From assembly GCF_000220705.2 (NCBI RefSeq), contig NZ_CP023202.1:5858501-5922500 (forward strand): 64,000 nt of DNA, in the 5' to 3' direction. The stretch is from Streptomyces xinghaiensis S187. GTDB lineage: Bacteria > Actinomycetota > Actinomycetes > Streptomycetales > Streptomycetaceae. The notes under the pieces were generated by a model. That model was not told where the DNA came from. It made no database searches and saw only the letters and a program-made list of their open reading frames with translations. Below are positions 1-7,898 of this stretch, piece by piece. Made by a program: the position numbers and the translations under genes. Within the stretch, counting starts at the first letter, position 1. Every line of letters begins with the position of its first letter.

Positions 1-327
1 CGCGGCGGCACCCTGGCCACGGTCGGCCACTGGGCGACCCGGATGCTCTCCGGATTCGTCATCGACCTGGCGTTCCTCGGAGCCAACGGCATCTCCCGGC
101 TCCATGGCCTGACCACACCCGACCCGGTGGTCGGCGAGGTCAAGGCGACCGCCGTACGGGCGGCACGGCGCCGGATCTTCGCCGGTGTGCACACCAAGTT
201 CGGAGCCGTGGGCTTCTGCCGCTTCGCGGAGGTCTCCGACTTCGAGGCGATCGTCACCGGCACCGCCCTGCCGTCCTCCGAAGCCCACCGCTACTCCCTC
301 CTGGGGCCGCAGGTCATCCGCGTGTGA
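1..327 (+). CDS. DeoR-family transcriptional regulator, C-terminal part (5' end outside window)
   Basis: The frame is open from base 1 and stops at 327, giving about 108 residues. It matches the sugar-phosphate-sensing C-terminal domain of DeoR regulators: the FLGANGIS turn, the GLTTPD segment, and HTKFG in place of the usual HSKFG near the end. The DNA-binding half lies upstream of the window. It is followed by a polyol/sugar ABC operon on the same strand, so it is the likely repressor of that operon with a phosphorylated sugar as effector (inference). The domain call is strong; the ligand is unknown. Confidence 0.85.
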   Translation, partial: RGGTLATVGHWATRMLSGFVIDLAFLGANGISRLHGLTTPDPVVGEVKATAVRAARRRIFAGVHTKFGAVGFCRFAEVSDFEAIVTGTALPSSEAHRYSLLGPQVIRV

Positions 328-557
328 CCGGCGCGGTCACCGGCCGCGCGCCCCGGAACCACCCCGCACACCCCCGGACCGGCACACCGCCGGCCACAGA
401 CCGTCCGCGATCCACCCACCGCCGGCGGTACGGCACCGCACACCCGCGCACCCGTCACTCCACCCTCTCCAGCCCCTCCGCTCCCCGCTACCCCCGCCAC
501 CCCGACACCCACCACCCCCTCAACCGCCCTCACCCCGCCCACGGCAAGGAGCCCGAC
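328..557 (+). other. C-rich, G-poor leader before the polyol ABC operon
   Basis: There is no gene in these 230 bases. From about 440 to 541 the plus strand is very rich in C and poor in G, with runs such as CCACCCTCTCC and CCCCGACACCCACC. A ribosome site AAGGAG (545-550) sits just before the start at 558. Similar C-rich leaders precede the genes at 8869 and 11795. C-rich, G-poor RNA is the composition Rho prefers, so a Rho-dependent leader is possible, but this is inference. Confidence 0.45.
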
Positions 558-1916
558 ATGCGACGCAGAACCATCCGCACCCCGGTAAGCACCCTGATCG
601 CCACCGCCGTGGCCGGAAGTCTCCTGGCGGCCTGCGCCGGGGCCGGCGGCACGGCCTCGGAGGACGGCTCGATCAACGTACTGATGGTCAACAACCCGCC
701 GATGACCGAGCTGCAGAAACTCACCGCCGAGCACTTCACCAAGGAGACCGGCATCGAGGTCAACTTCACGGTGCTGCCCGAGAACGACGTCCGCGACAAG
801 ATCAGCCAGGACTTCTCCAACCAGGCGGGCCAGTACGACGTCGCCACCATCAGCAACTACGAGGCGCCGATCTACGCCGGCAACGGCTGGCTGCACGCCC
901 TCGACTCCTACGTGGCCGAGGACGAGGCGTTCGACCAGGACGACGTCCTGGAGCCGATGCGGCTCTCGCTCACCGGCGAGGACGGCAAGCTCTACGGCCA
1001 GCCCTTCTACGGCGAGTCGTCCTTCCTGATGTACCGCCGGGACGTCTTCGACAAGCACGGGCTGTCCATGCCCGAGAAGCCCACCTGGCAGGAGGTCGCG
1101 GACCTCGCCGCGGAGGTGGACGCCGAGGAGAAGGGCATGAAGGGCATCTGCCTGCGCGGACTGCCCGGCTGGGGCGAGGTCATGGCGCCGCTGACCACGG
1201 TCGTCAACACCTTCGGCGGCACCTGGTTCGACGAGGACTGGAACGCCCGGCTCACCTCCCCCGAGTTCACCGAGGCCACCGAGTTCTACGTGGACCTGGT
1301 GCGCGAGCACGGCGAGGCGGGCGCCGCCCAGGCCGGGTACGCCGAGTGCCTGAACAACATGACCCAGGGCAAGACGGCCATGTGGTACGACGCCACCGCC
1401 GGCGCCGGATCGCTGGAGGCCGGCGACTCCCCCGTGAAGGGCAAGATCGGTTACGTGCCCGCGCCGGTGGAGGAGACCGAGAGCTCCGGCTGGCTCTACA
1501 CCTGGGCGTGGGGGGTGCAGAAGGCCTCGGAGAACGCCGGCGACGCCTGGAAGTTCATCTCCTGGGCCTCCGGCAAGGAGTACGAGGAGCTGGTCGGCGA
1601 GGAGATCGGCTGGACCAACGTACCGGCCGGGAAGCGCGCCTCCACCTACGAGCGCCCCGAGTACCGCAAGGCGGCCGGAGCCTTCTCCGAGGTGGCCCGG
1701 ACCGCCATCTCCGGCGCCGACCCGCGCGACCCGGGCGTGCAGAAGCGGCCCGCGCCCGGCATCCAGTTCGTCGGCATACCCGAGTTCACCGACCTGGGCA
1801 CCAAGGTCTCCCAGGAGATCAGCGCGGCCATCGCCGGACGCAAGTCGGTGAAGCAGGCGCTGGCCGCCTCGCAGCGGCTGGCCGAGGCCGTCGGCAAGGA
1901 GTACCGGAACAAATGA
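558..1916 (+). CDS. ABC transporter sugar/polyol-binding lipoprotein
   Basis: 452 residues, family-1 extracellular solute-binding protein of the carbohydrate-uptake (CUT1) type. The N-terminus is a lipoprotein signal: basic residues 2-7, a hydrophobic stretch, and lipobox LLAAC with Cys26. The ATG at 558 is chosen because AAGGAG lies 7 bases upstream and it places the signal at the N-terminus; the open frame runs further up without such features. The stop overlaps the next ATG by four bases (ATGA). The dehydrogenase at the operon end suggests a polyol substrate such as sorbitol, mannitol or arabitol, but sequence alone does not settle this. Confidence 0.88.
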   Translation: MRRRTIRTPVSTLIATAVAGSLLAACAGAGGTASEDGSINVLMVNNPPMTELQKLTAEHFTKETGIEVNFTVLPENDVRDKISQDFSNQAGQYDVATISNYEAPIYAGNGWLHALDSYVAEDEAFDQDDVLEPMRLSLTGEDGKLYGQPFYGESSFLMYRRDVFDKHGLSMPEKPTWQEVADLAAEVDAEEKGMKGICLRGLPGWGEVMAPLTTVVNTFGGTWFDEDWNARLTSPEFTEATEFYVDLVREHGEAGAAQAGYAECLNNMTQGKTAMWYDATAGAGSLEAGDSPVKGKIGYVPAPVEETESSGWLYTWAWGVQKASENAGDAWKFISWASGKEYEELVGEEIGWTNVPAGKRASTYERPEYRKAAGAFSEVARTAISGADPRDPGVQKRPAPGIQFVGIPEFTDLGTKVSQEISAAIAGRKSVKQALAASQRLAEAVGKEYRNK

Positions 1917-2890
1917 CGGGACAGCTCACCGCGGCCTCCCCGCCGCCCGCCGCCTCCCCGCCCCGGGCGCCCGCCCGGGCCCCGGCCGCCTCCGGGCGGC
2001 TGCGGGCCTGGGCCACCCGCGCCCCCCTGCTGCCCGCCCTGGTCTTCCTGATCGCCGTCACCCAGCTCCCGTTCGCGGCGACGCTCTTCATCTCCGTGTT
2101 CGACTGGTACGCACTCGACCCCGGCGGCCGGGAGTTCACCGGGCTGTCCAACTACGGCACGGTGCTCTCCGACCCGCGGCTGCGGTCCTCCGTCGTCACC
2201 ACGGTGGTGCTCACCGTGTCCGTGGTGCTGGCGAGCCTGCTCCTGGGGCTCGGCCTGGCGCTGCTGCTGGACCGGTCCTTCCGCGGCCGGGGCGTGGTGC
2301 GCACGATGCTCATCGCCCCCTTCCTGATCGTTCCCGTCGCCGCCGCGCTGCTGTGGAAGCACGCCCTCTACAACCCGGAGTACGGGCTGTTCAACGGCGC
2401 CCTCGCCTGGCTGGGCGGGCTCTTCGGGGTGGACGACCCCGTCCAGCCCGACTGGCTCTCCGACATGCCGCTGCCCGCGGTGGCGGCCTCCCTGGTGTGG
2501 CAGTGGACGCCGTTCATGATGCTCATCCTGCTGGCGGGGCTGCAGAGCCGGCCGCTGGAGACGGCCGAGGCGGCCCGGCTGGACGGCGCCGGCTCCTGGC
2601 AGGTCTTCCGCTATCTGACGCTGCCGCACCTGCGGCGCTATCTGGAACTGGGGGCGCTGCTGGGCTCGATCTACATCGTCCAGCACTTCGACGCGGTGTT
2701 CACCCTCACCGCCGGGTCGCTGGGCACCGCCAACCTGCCGTACACGATCTACCACACCTTCTACAAGGCCCATGAGTACGGCCTCGCCTCGGCCGCGGGG
2801 GTGCTGGTCGTCATCGGCTCGATCGCCATCGCCGTCTTCGCCCTGCGCGTGGTCTCGTCCCTGTTCAGCGAGGAGGTGTCCGGGTCATGA
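1913..2890 (+). CDS. ABC transporter permease, MalF type
   Basis: 325 residues. After a Pro/Ala-rich cytoplasmic N-terminus of about 30 residues there are six predicted membrane segments. The cytoplasmic EAA loop is visible as ETAEAARLDGAGSW followed by a conserved LPHL. The start overlaps the upstream stop (ATGA), and its own stop overlaps the next start the same way, so translation is probably coupled. It is the first membrane subunit of the importer that uses the lipoprotein at 558. No ATP-binding subunit is encoded nearby; in Streptomyces such CUT1 systems usually share the ATPase MsiK. Confidence 0.9.
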   Translation: MTGQLTAASPPPAASPPRAPARAPAASGRLRAWATRAPLLPALVFLIAVTQLPFAATLFISVFDWYALDPGGREFTGLSNYGTVLSDPRLRSSVVTTVVLTVSVVLASLLLGLGLALLLDRSFRGRGVVRTMLIAPFLIVPVAAALLWKHALYNPEYGLFNGALAWLGGLFGVDDPVQPDWLSDMPLPAVAASLVWQWTPFMMLILLAGLQSRPLETAEAARLDGAGSWQVFRYLTLPHLRRYLELGALLGSIYIVQHFDAVFTLTAGSLGTANLPYTIYHTFYKAHEYGLASAAGVLVVIGSIAIAVFALRVVSSLFSEEVSGS

Positions 2891-3816
2891 CCGCCCCCGC
2901 TCCCGCCCCCGTCCCCGCCGCGCCCGCCGCGCCGGCGGCGGCGTCCGCCCCCGCCGGGCCGCCAGGCCGTACCGTCCCGCATCCGGCGGTGCGGCGTGCC
3001 CGGCGCCGGAACACCGCGCTCGGGATGCTGGCCTGGCTCGCCGGCATCGTGTTCTTCCTGCCGGTCGCCTGGATGACCCTCACCTCCCTGCACTCCGAGG
3101 CCGACGCCGCGACCAACCCGCCCTCGCTCGCCGCCCCGCTCACGCTGGAGGGCTACCGCGAGTTCTTCGCCACCGGCGCCGCCGGCCCCTGGCCGTCGCT
3201 GGCCAACTCGGCCATGGCGTCGGTCTTCTCCACCGCCGCGGTGCTGCTGCTGGCGTTCCCGGCGGCGTACGCCCTCTCCCTCCGGCCGGTGCGCAAATGG
3301 CGGGACGTGCTCTTCTTCTTCCTGTCGACGAAGATGCTGCCGGTGATCGCCGGGCTGCTGCCGGTGTACCTGTTCGCCCGGAACACCGGGCTGCTCGACA
3401 ACATCTGGCTGCTCGTCCTCCTCTACACCTCGATGAACCTGCCGATCGCGGTGTGGATGATGCAGTCCTTCCTCGCCGAGGTGCCCGCCGCCCTCATCGA
3501 GGCCGCGCAGCTCGACGGGGCGCGGCTGCCCACCGTCCTCGGCCGGGTGATCGCCCCGCTCGTGGGGCCCGGCATCGCCGCCACCGCGCTGATCTGCTTC
3601 ATCTTCAGCTGGAACGAGATGCTGTTCGCCCGGGTCCTCACCGGGGTGACCGCGCAGACCGCGCCGGTCTTCCTGACCGGTTTCATCACCAGCCAGGGGC
3701 TGTTCCTGGCCAAGGTGTGCGCCGCCTCCGTCGTCATCTCCCTGCCGGTGCTCGCCGCGGGGTTCGCCGCCCAGGACAAACTCGTTCAGGGCCTGTCTCT
3801 GGGAGCCGTCAAATGA
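2887..3816 (+). CDS. ABC transporter permease, MalG type
   Basis: 309 residues, second membrane subunit of the same importer. About 45 low-complexity residues rich in Ala and Pro precede the first membrane segment; the EAA loop reads LIEAAQLDGARLPTV. It overlaps the upstream permease by four bases and the downstream dehydrogenase by four bases, so lipoprotein, both permeases and dehydrogenase form one tight operon. MalG-type subunits pair with MalF-type subunits and with a cytoplasmic ATPase, which is missing here. Confidence 0.9.
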   Translation: MTAPAPAPVPAAPAAPAAASAPAGPPGRTVPHPAVRRARRRNTALGMLAWLAGIVFFLPVAWMTLTSLHSEADAATNPPSLAAPLTLEGYREFFATGAAGPWPSLANSAMASVFSTAAVLLLAFPAAYALSLRPVRKWRDVLFFFLSTKMLPVIAGLLPVYLFARNTGLLDNIWLLVLLYTSMNLPIAVWMMQSFLAEVPAALIEAAQLDGARLPTVLGRVIAPLVGPGIAATALICFIFSWNEMLFARVLTGVTAQTAPVFLTGFITSQGLFLAKVCAASVVISLPVLAAGFAAQDKLVQGLSLGAVK

Positions 3817-4802
3817 GGGCCGCCGTCATCGAATCGCCCGGCAAGGCCGTGCTGGCCACCGTCCCCGACCCCGTCCCCGGGCCCCGGGAGGTGGTCGTCA
3901 AGGTTGCCGCCTGCGGGCTGTGCGGAACCGATCTCCACATCATGCAGGGCGAGTTCGCCCCCTCACTGCCGCTGGTGCCGGGGCACGAGTTCGCCGGCGA
4001 GGTGGTCGGCACCGGGAGCGCCGTCAGCGAGCTGAAGGCCGGTGACCGGGTGGCGGTGGACCCCTCGCTGTACTGCCAGGAGTGCCGCTACTGCCGCACC
4101 GGCCGCAACAATCTGTGCGACCGGTGGGCCGCCATCGGCGTGTCCGCGGCGGGCGGCGCGGCCGAGTACGCCCTCGCCCCCGCCGCCAACTGCGTGAAGC
4201 TCCCGGACCACGTGGGTCTCCAGGACGCCGCGCTCATCGAGCCGCTGTCCTGCGCCGTGCGCGGCTACGACGTGCTGTCGGCGCGCATGGGGGCCCATGT
4301 GCTGATCTACGGCTCCGGCACGATGGGCCTGATGATGCTGGAGCTCGCCAAGCGGACCGGGGCCGCGAGCGTCGACGTCGTCGACATCAGCGCCGAACGC
4401 CTCGCCACCGCCCGGACGCTGGGCTGCTCGCGCACGGCCGCGGCCGCCGCGGAGTTCGGCCGGCCCGGGGGCTGGGACGTCGTCATCGACGCCACCGGCA
4501 ACGCGGCGGCGATCCAGGACGGCCTGGGACGGGTCGCCAAGGCCGGCACCTTCCTGCAGTTCGGGGTCGCCGACTACGCCACGACCGCCGTCATCGAGCC
4601 GTACCGGATCTACAACCAGGAGATCACCATCACCGGCTCGATGGCCGTCCTGCACAGCTACGAGCGCGCCGCGGAGCTCTTCGCGGCCGGCGTCATCGAC
4701 CCCGGAGTCTTCATCAGCGACCGGATGCCGCTGGAGAGTTACCCGGAGGCGCTGGAGCGGTTCGCGGCGGGGGAGGGCCGGAAGATCGTGGTCGTGCCGT
4801 GA
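3813..4802 (+). CDS. Zinc-dependent medium-chain dehydrogenase (polyol dehydrogenase type)
   Basis: 329 residues of the medium-chain dehydrogenase/reductase family, sorbitol/threonine dehydrogenase branch. Catalytic zinc ligands are Cys37 in CGLCGTD and the GHE at 57-59. The structural zinc site has four cysteines at 88, 91, 94 and 102. The Rossmann nucleotide loop is YGSGTMG. The start overlaps the permease stop (ATGA). As the last gene of a sugar/polyol uptake operon it probably oxidises the imported polyol to a ketose with NAD. A strong stem-loop follows directly. The exact substrate is not determinable. Confidence 0.82.
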   Translation: MRAAVIESPGKAVLATVPDPVPGPREVVVKVAACGLCGTDLHIMQGEFAPSLPLVPGHEFAGEVVGTGSAVSELKAGDRVAVDPSLYCQECRYCRTGRNNLCDRWAAIGVSAAGGAAEYALAPAANCVKLPDHVGLQDAALIEPLSCAVRGYDVLSARMGAHVLIYGSGTMGLMMLELAKRTGAASVDVVDISAERLATARTLGCSRTAAAAAEFGRPGGWDVVIDATGNAAAIQDGLGRVAKAGTFLQFGVADYATTAVIEPYRIYNQEITITGSMAVLHSYERAAELFAAGVIDPGVFISDRMPLESYPEALERFAAGEGRKIVVVP

Positions 4803-4806
4803 CGCC

Positions 4807-4839
4807 GCGGGCGGGCGTCCGGCCCGGACGCCCGCCCGC
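4807..4839 (+). terminator. Stem-loop terminator after the polyol operon
   Basis: A perfect 14-bp inverted repeat (4807-4820 with 4826-4839) has a 5-base loop GGCCC. It begins 5 bases after the stop of the dehydrogenase. There is no T tract, as is common for Streptomyces terminators. Confidence 0.8.
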
Positions 4840-4898
4840 GCGGTCCCGTTCCGTTCCCGGTCCGCGGACCGCGCCGTTCCGGCCGTAGAGTCCGGAGA

Positions 4899-5405
4899 AT
4901 GAGACGAGCACGCACCGGTTCCCTGGTCAGCGACGGCCGCGGCCTCATCCTGCACGCGTTCCACCGCGTCCCCGAGGACACCCGCTTCCGCGAGGCCGGG
5001 ATCGGCATGTCCCTCGTGGCGCTGTGGCACGGCGACAGACTGCTGATGGTCTACGAGCGGGACCGCGCCACCTGGGAACTGCCCGGCGGGGGCATCGAGG
5101 ACGGGGAGAGCCCGCGGGAGGCGGCGGTCCGCGAACTCGCCGAGGAGTCCGGCCAGGTCGCCGACGAGCTCCGCTTCACCGGCTACGGGCTCTACACCCT
5201 GGGGCGCCGGCGGCGCCTGGTGTACGGGGCCGTCTACACCGGGCGGACCTCGGTGCCCCGTCCGTTCACCCCGAACGAGGAGATCGCCGCCATCCACTGG
5301 CGCGCCGCCGCGGAGCCCCTCTCCGGCCGCGTCCAGCCCGTGGACGAGTACCTGGCGGCCCTCTGTGCCGCCGCGCGGGACACGGGGCCCCGGCCCCCGG
5401 CCTGA
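4899..5405 (+). CDS. NUDIX hydrolase
   Basis: 168 residues. The Nudix box runs from Gly64 to Gln86 with the catalytic Glu/Arg pattern (Glu70, Arg78-Glu79, Glu82-Glu83); the final position is Gln rather than the usual hydrophobic residue. Members cleave nucleoside diphosphates linked to another moiety; the substrate here cannot be told. A -10 element TAGAGT (4886-4891) ends 7 bases before the ATG, so the mRNA is probably leaderless. It stands alone between the polyol operon and the convergent uronate dehydrogenase. Confidence 0.85.
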   Translation: MRRARTGSLVSDGRGLILHAFHRVPEDTRFREAGIGMSLVALWHGDRLLMVYERDRATWELPGGGIEDGESPREAAVRELAEESGQVADELRFTGYGLYTLGRRRRLVYGAVYTGRTSVPRPFTPNEEIAAIHWRAAAEPLSGRVQPVDEYLAALCAAARDTGPRPPA

Positions 5406-5410
5406 GGACA

Positions 5411-5430
5411 CCGCCCGCGCCTCCGGGCGG
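5411..5430. terminator. Short stem-loop between convergent genes
   Basis: CCGCCCG (5411-5417) pairs with CGGGCGG (5424-5430) over a 6-base loop, in the 58-base gap between the ends of the NUDIX gene and the uronate dehydrogenase gene. It is weaker than other terminators in the window. Confidence 0.45.
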
Positions 5431-5463
5431 CGGGGGACGGTGCGGCCGGTCCGGTGCGGCCGG

Positions 5464-6285
5464 TCAGTGCGGCCACCGGGGCGGGTTGGTGCAGAAGTGA
5501 CCGCCGAGATGGGCGTGGTCGGGGTTGTCCGGGTCGAGCTCCCCCTGTTCGGCGAGGAGCTTCGCCGCGTACGGCTCCGAGTCGTCCCGCGGCTCGTAGC
5601 CCAGCGCCCGGGCGGAGGAGAGGTCCCACCACAGGCGGGTGTTGGCGGAGCTGCCGTAGACCACGGTGTGGCCGACGGCCTCGGCGGTCAGGGCCGCGTG
5701 CAGCAGCCGGGCGGCGTCCGGCGGGCTGAGCCAGAGGGAGAGCATCCGGACGGTGGTGGGCTCGGGGAAGCAGGAGCCGATGCGGATGGAGACGGTCTCG
5801 ATGCCGTGCTTGTCCCAGTAGAGGGACGCCAGGTCCTCGCCGAAGCACTTGGAGAGGCCGTAGAAGGTGTCGGGCCGGTGAGGGGCCTCGGCGGGCAGCG
5901 GCGGGGCGTCCTCGCCGGCGGGGCGGGGGAGGAAGCCGACGGCGTGGTTGCTGGAGGCGAAGACCACGCGGCGCACGCCCTCTTCGCGGGCGGCCTCGTA
6001 GAGGTGGTAGGTGCCCCGGATGTTGGAGTCGAGGATGTTCTCGAAGGTGGATTCGAGGGAGATCCCGGCGAGGTGGACGATCGCGTCGACACCGCGGACC
6101 GCTTCCCGGAGGGCCTCCCGGTCGGCGAGGTCGGCCGTGACCGCCTCGGTGCCGTCGGGGACGTCCGGCACCGGCACGCGGTCGAGCAGCCGGAGGGTGT
6201 AGCCGTACGGGGGCAGCAGGTCGCGCATCAGGGTGCCGAGGCCGCCGGCGGCGCCGGTGAGCAGGACGGTGCGGTCTGCGGGCAT
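5464..6285 (-). CDS. udh: Uronate dehydrogenase (NAD-dependent, extended SDR)
   Basis: 273 residues. The N-terminal Rossmann motif is TGAAGGLG (10-17) and the active-site YGLSK carries Tyr and Lys. Features typical of bacterial uronate dehydrogenases are HLAGIS, VFASSNHAVGF and RIGSCFPEP. These enzymes oxidise D-galacturonate or D-glucuronate to the aldaro-lactone, the first step of the oxidative uronate pathway. The start has the ribosome site GAGGAG 8 bases upstream. The gene diverges from the unknown gene at 6527; the operator-like TAGTAAGCGCT lies over a possible -10 (TACTAT on the minus strand). It fits the pectate lyase and keto-acid genes downstream. Confidence 0.87.
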   Translation of the reverse strand: MPADRTVLLTGAAGGLGTLMRDLLPPYGYTLRLLDRVPVPDVPDGTEAVTADLADREALREAVRGVDAIVHLAGISLESTFENILDSNIRGTYHLYEAAREEGVRRVVFASSNHAVGFLPRPAGEDAPPLPAEAPHRPDTFYGLSKCFGEDLASLYWDKHGIETVSIRIGSCFPEPTTVRMLSLWLSPPDAARLLHAALTAEAVGHTVVYGSSANTRLWWDLSSARALGYEPRDDSEPYAAKLLAEQGELDPDNPDHAHLGGHFCTNPPRWPH

Positions 6286-6405
6286 GGCGGTGTCTCCTCG
6301 GGAGGGCGGCGGCCGGCGGGCCGGGGCCGGTTCGGGGCGGACGTGGTGTGCGGCCGTGCGCGGCGGAGCCTGTTCACGATCTCCGGGGAAGACTCTGCCA
6401 TCGGA

Positions 6406-6416
6406 TAGTAAGCGCT
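6406..6416 (+). promoter_or_regulatory. Operator-like sequence TAGTAAGCGCT (udh / 6527 divergent region)
   Basis: The 11 bases are identical to 11669-11679 in front of the second ABC operon. The core AGCGCT is a palindrome with central CG, as in LacI-family operators. On the minus strand it overlaps a candidate -10 (TACTAT) for udh. No LacI-family gene lies in the window, so the regulator is unknown. Confidence 0.5.
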
Positions 6417-6439
6417 GTCATCCCCTCGTGGCCGCTCTC

Positions 6440-6468
6440 TTGACCGCTTCCGGGCGCCGCCTTAGCGT
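6440..6468 (+). promoter_or_regulatory. Promoter of the 402-residue unknown gene
   Basis: TTGACC (6440-6445), 17-base spacer, TAGCGT (6463-6468): a good vegetative-type promoter, giving a leader of about 50 bases before the ATG at 6527. A 12-base direct repeat TGACCGCTTCCG occurs at 6441-6452 over the -35 and at 6468-6479 over the start point. Confidence 0.65.
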
Positions 6469-6526
6469 GACCGCTTCCGCGGAGGGTCCGCCGGCCGCGC
6501 GGGCGGCGGGCCGGTGAGGAGACGAC

Positions 6527-7735
6527 ATGCGAGCCTCGGCCTTTCTCTACCCCTGGGACGTGGTCGGTGATCCGTACGCCCCGGTCCGGGTGGCCCGGCT
6601 GGGGGTGGGGCAGGTGACGCTGGCCTCCGCCTACCACTCCACCCGCGCCCTGACACCCCGCCACCCCCGGCACCGGATCGTCACCGCGCGCCACTCGGCG
6701 GTGCTCTACCCGCCCGACCCGGCCCGCTGGTCGGGGCGCCTGCTGCGACCGTACGAGCAGCGGTGGACCGAGGGCCGCGATCCGTTCGGGGAGGCGGCGG
6801 AGGCGCTGGCCGGGGCGGGGCTGGAGGTGCACAGCTGGGTGGTGCTGGCGCACAACTCCCGGCTGGGCGAGGAGCATCCGGAGATCGCCGTGCGCAACGC
6901 CTACGGCGACCGGTATCCGTGGGCGCCCTGCATCGCCCGGCCCGAGGTGCGGGAGTACGCGGTGGAGCTGGCCGCCGAGGCCGCCGTACGGCCCGGGGCG
7001 CGCGGCACCGAACTGGAGTCCTGCGGCTGGTACGGCCTGGCGCATCTGCACGCGCACGACAAGACGGCCGGGGTCGCGCTCGGCGGTGCCGGGCACTATC
7101 TGATGTCGCTCTGCTTCTGCGAGGTCTGCGAGGAGGGGTACGCCGGGGCGGGCGCCGATCCGGAGCGGCTGCGGGCCGCGGTGGCGACGGCTCTGGAGCC
7201 GCTGTGGCGCGGGAAGCCCGGACCGGAGGCGGGCCCGGCCGGTGACCGGGAGGCGGAGTGGACGGCGGTGGAGAGACTGCTCGGCGAGGAACCCGCCGAC
7301 GCGACGCGACGCTGGCGCCGGAGCGTCGCGGGCGGACTCCGGCGGGCGGCGGTCGCGGCGGTGCGCCGGGCGGCGCGGCCGGGGTTCCAGGTGCTGCTCC
7401 ACGCCGACCCGGCCTGGCACCGGTGCGGGGCCAACGCCGGCGCGGACCCGGAGGATCTGCTGGAGTACGCCGACGGCGCCGTGCTGCCCTGCGCGGGAGG
7501 CGAGGGCGGACGGGCGGCGCGGGCGGCCGTTCTGGACCCGTTCGCCCGGGTCCGGCCCGAAGGGGCGGTCCTCGCGGCGAACTTCACGGTCGTCTCCGGT
7601 ATGGGCGGCAGCCCGGCGACGCTGGCGGCGGACGCGGCGCACGCGGCCGGACTGGGCGCGGACGAACTCCGGCTCTACCACGCCGGACTGGCCTCCGACG
7701 CCGACCTCGCGCAGGTCGGGGCGTTCCTCGGCTGA
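6527..7735 (+). CDS. Unrecognised 402-residue protein, possibly TIM-barrel-like, divergent from udh
   Basis: 402 residues with no signal peptide and no membrane segment. I do not recognise the family with certainty. Visible features are alternating hydrophobic strands and helices that could form a barrel, the conserved-looking segment around 126-143 (YGDRYPWAPC followed by RPEVREY), an acidic pair Glu162/Glu164 before SCGWYG, a His-rich stretch LAHLHAHDK, and a CxCxxC triplet at Cys196, 198 and 201. The layout recalls unclassified glycoside-hydrolase-like proteins. The ATG has GAGGAG 6 bases upstream. Divergence from udh across a shared operator suggests a role in uronide or lactone handling (inference). 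Confidence 0.6.
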   Translation: MRASAFLYPWDVVGDPYAPVRVARLGVGQVTLASAYHSTRALTPRHPRHRIVTARHSAVLYPPDPARWSGRLLRPYEQRWTEGRDPFGEAAEALAGAGLEVHSWVVLAHNSRLGEEHPEIAVRNAYGDRYPWAPCIARPEVREYAVELAAEAAVRPGARGTELESCGWYGLAHLHAHDKTAGVALGGAGHYLMSLCFCEVCEEGYAGAGADPERLRAAVATALEPLWRGKPGPEAGPAGDREAEWTAVERLLGEEPADATRRWRRSVAGGLRRAAVAAVRRAARPGFQVLLHADPAWHRCGANAGADPEDLLEYADGAVLPCAGGEGGRAARAAVLDPFARVRPEGAVLAANFTVVSGMGGSPATLAADAAHAAGLGADELRLYHAGLASDADLAQVGAFLG

Positions 7736-7762
7736 ACGGGCGGGCCGGGCGGCCCGGTTGGC

Positions 7763-7782
7763 GCCCCCGGTCCGCCGGGGGC
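7763..7782 (+). terminator. Stem-loop after the unknown gene
   Basis: GCCCCCGG (7763-7770) pairs with CCGGGGGC (7775-7782) around the tetraloop TCCG, 28 bases after the stop. Confidence 0.6.
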
Positions 7783-7809
7783 CGCGGACATCTCGTGGTG
7801 CGCGGGGCA

Positions 7810-7838
7810 TTGACGGGACGGCGGCCCGGCCCTAGCTT
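7810..7838 (+). promoter_or_regulatory. Promoter of the GntR gene
   Basis: TTGACG (7810-7815), 17-base spacer, TAGCTT (7833-7838). The start point would be near 7845, upstream of the palindrome at 7860 and of the preferred ATG at 7899. Confidence 0.65.
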
Positions 7839-7859
7839 CATCGCGTCGTCCTTCGTACG

Positions 7860-7869
7860 TCATATATGA
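7860..7869. promoter_or_regulatory. Palindrome TCATATATGA, candidate GntR auto-operator
   Basis: A perfect 10-base palindrome, unusually AT-rich for this genome, lies about 15 bases after the predicted transcription start of the GntR gene. That is a repressing position and suggests autoregulation (inference). Confidence 0.45.
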
Positions 7870-7898
7870 GACGCGATACGCGAGATCTGAGAGCCTTC

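Noticed and set aside
185..1912. Long open frame before the first permease (part of a 901-residue frame)
   Set aside because: It overlaps the lipoprotein gene in another frame, and its translation is Arg/Pro/Gly-rich, the usual shadow of GC-rich coding DNA. Only the part from 1913 has permease features.
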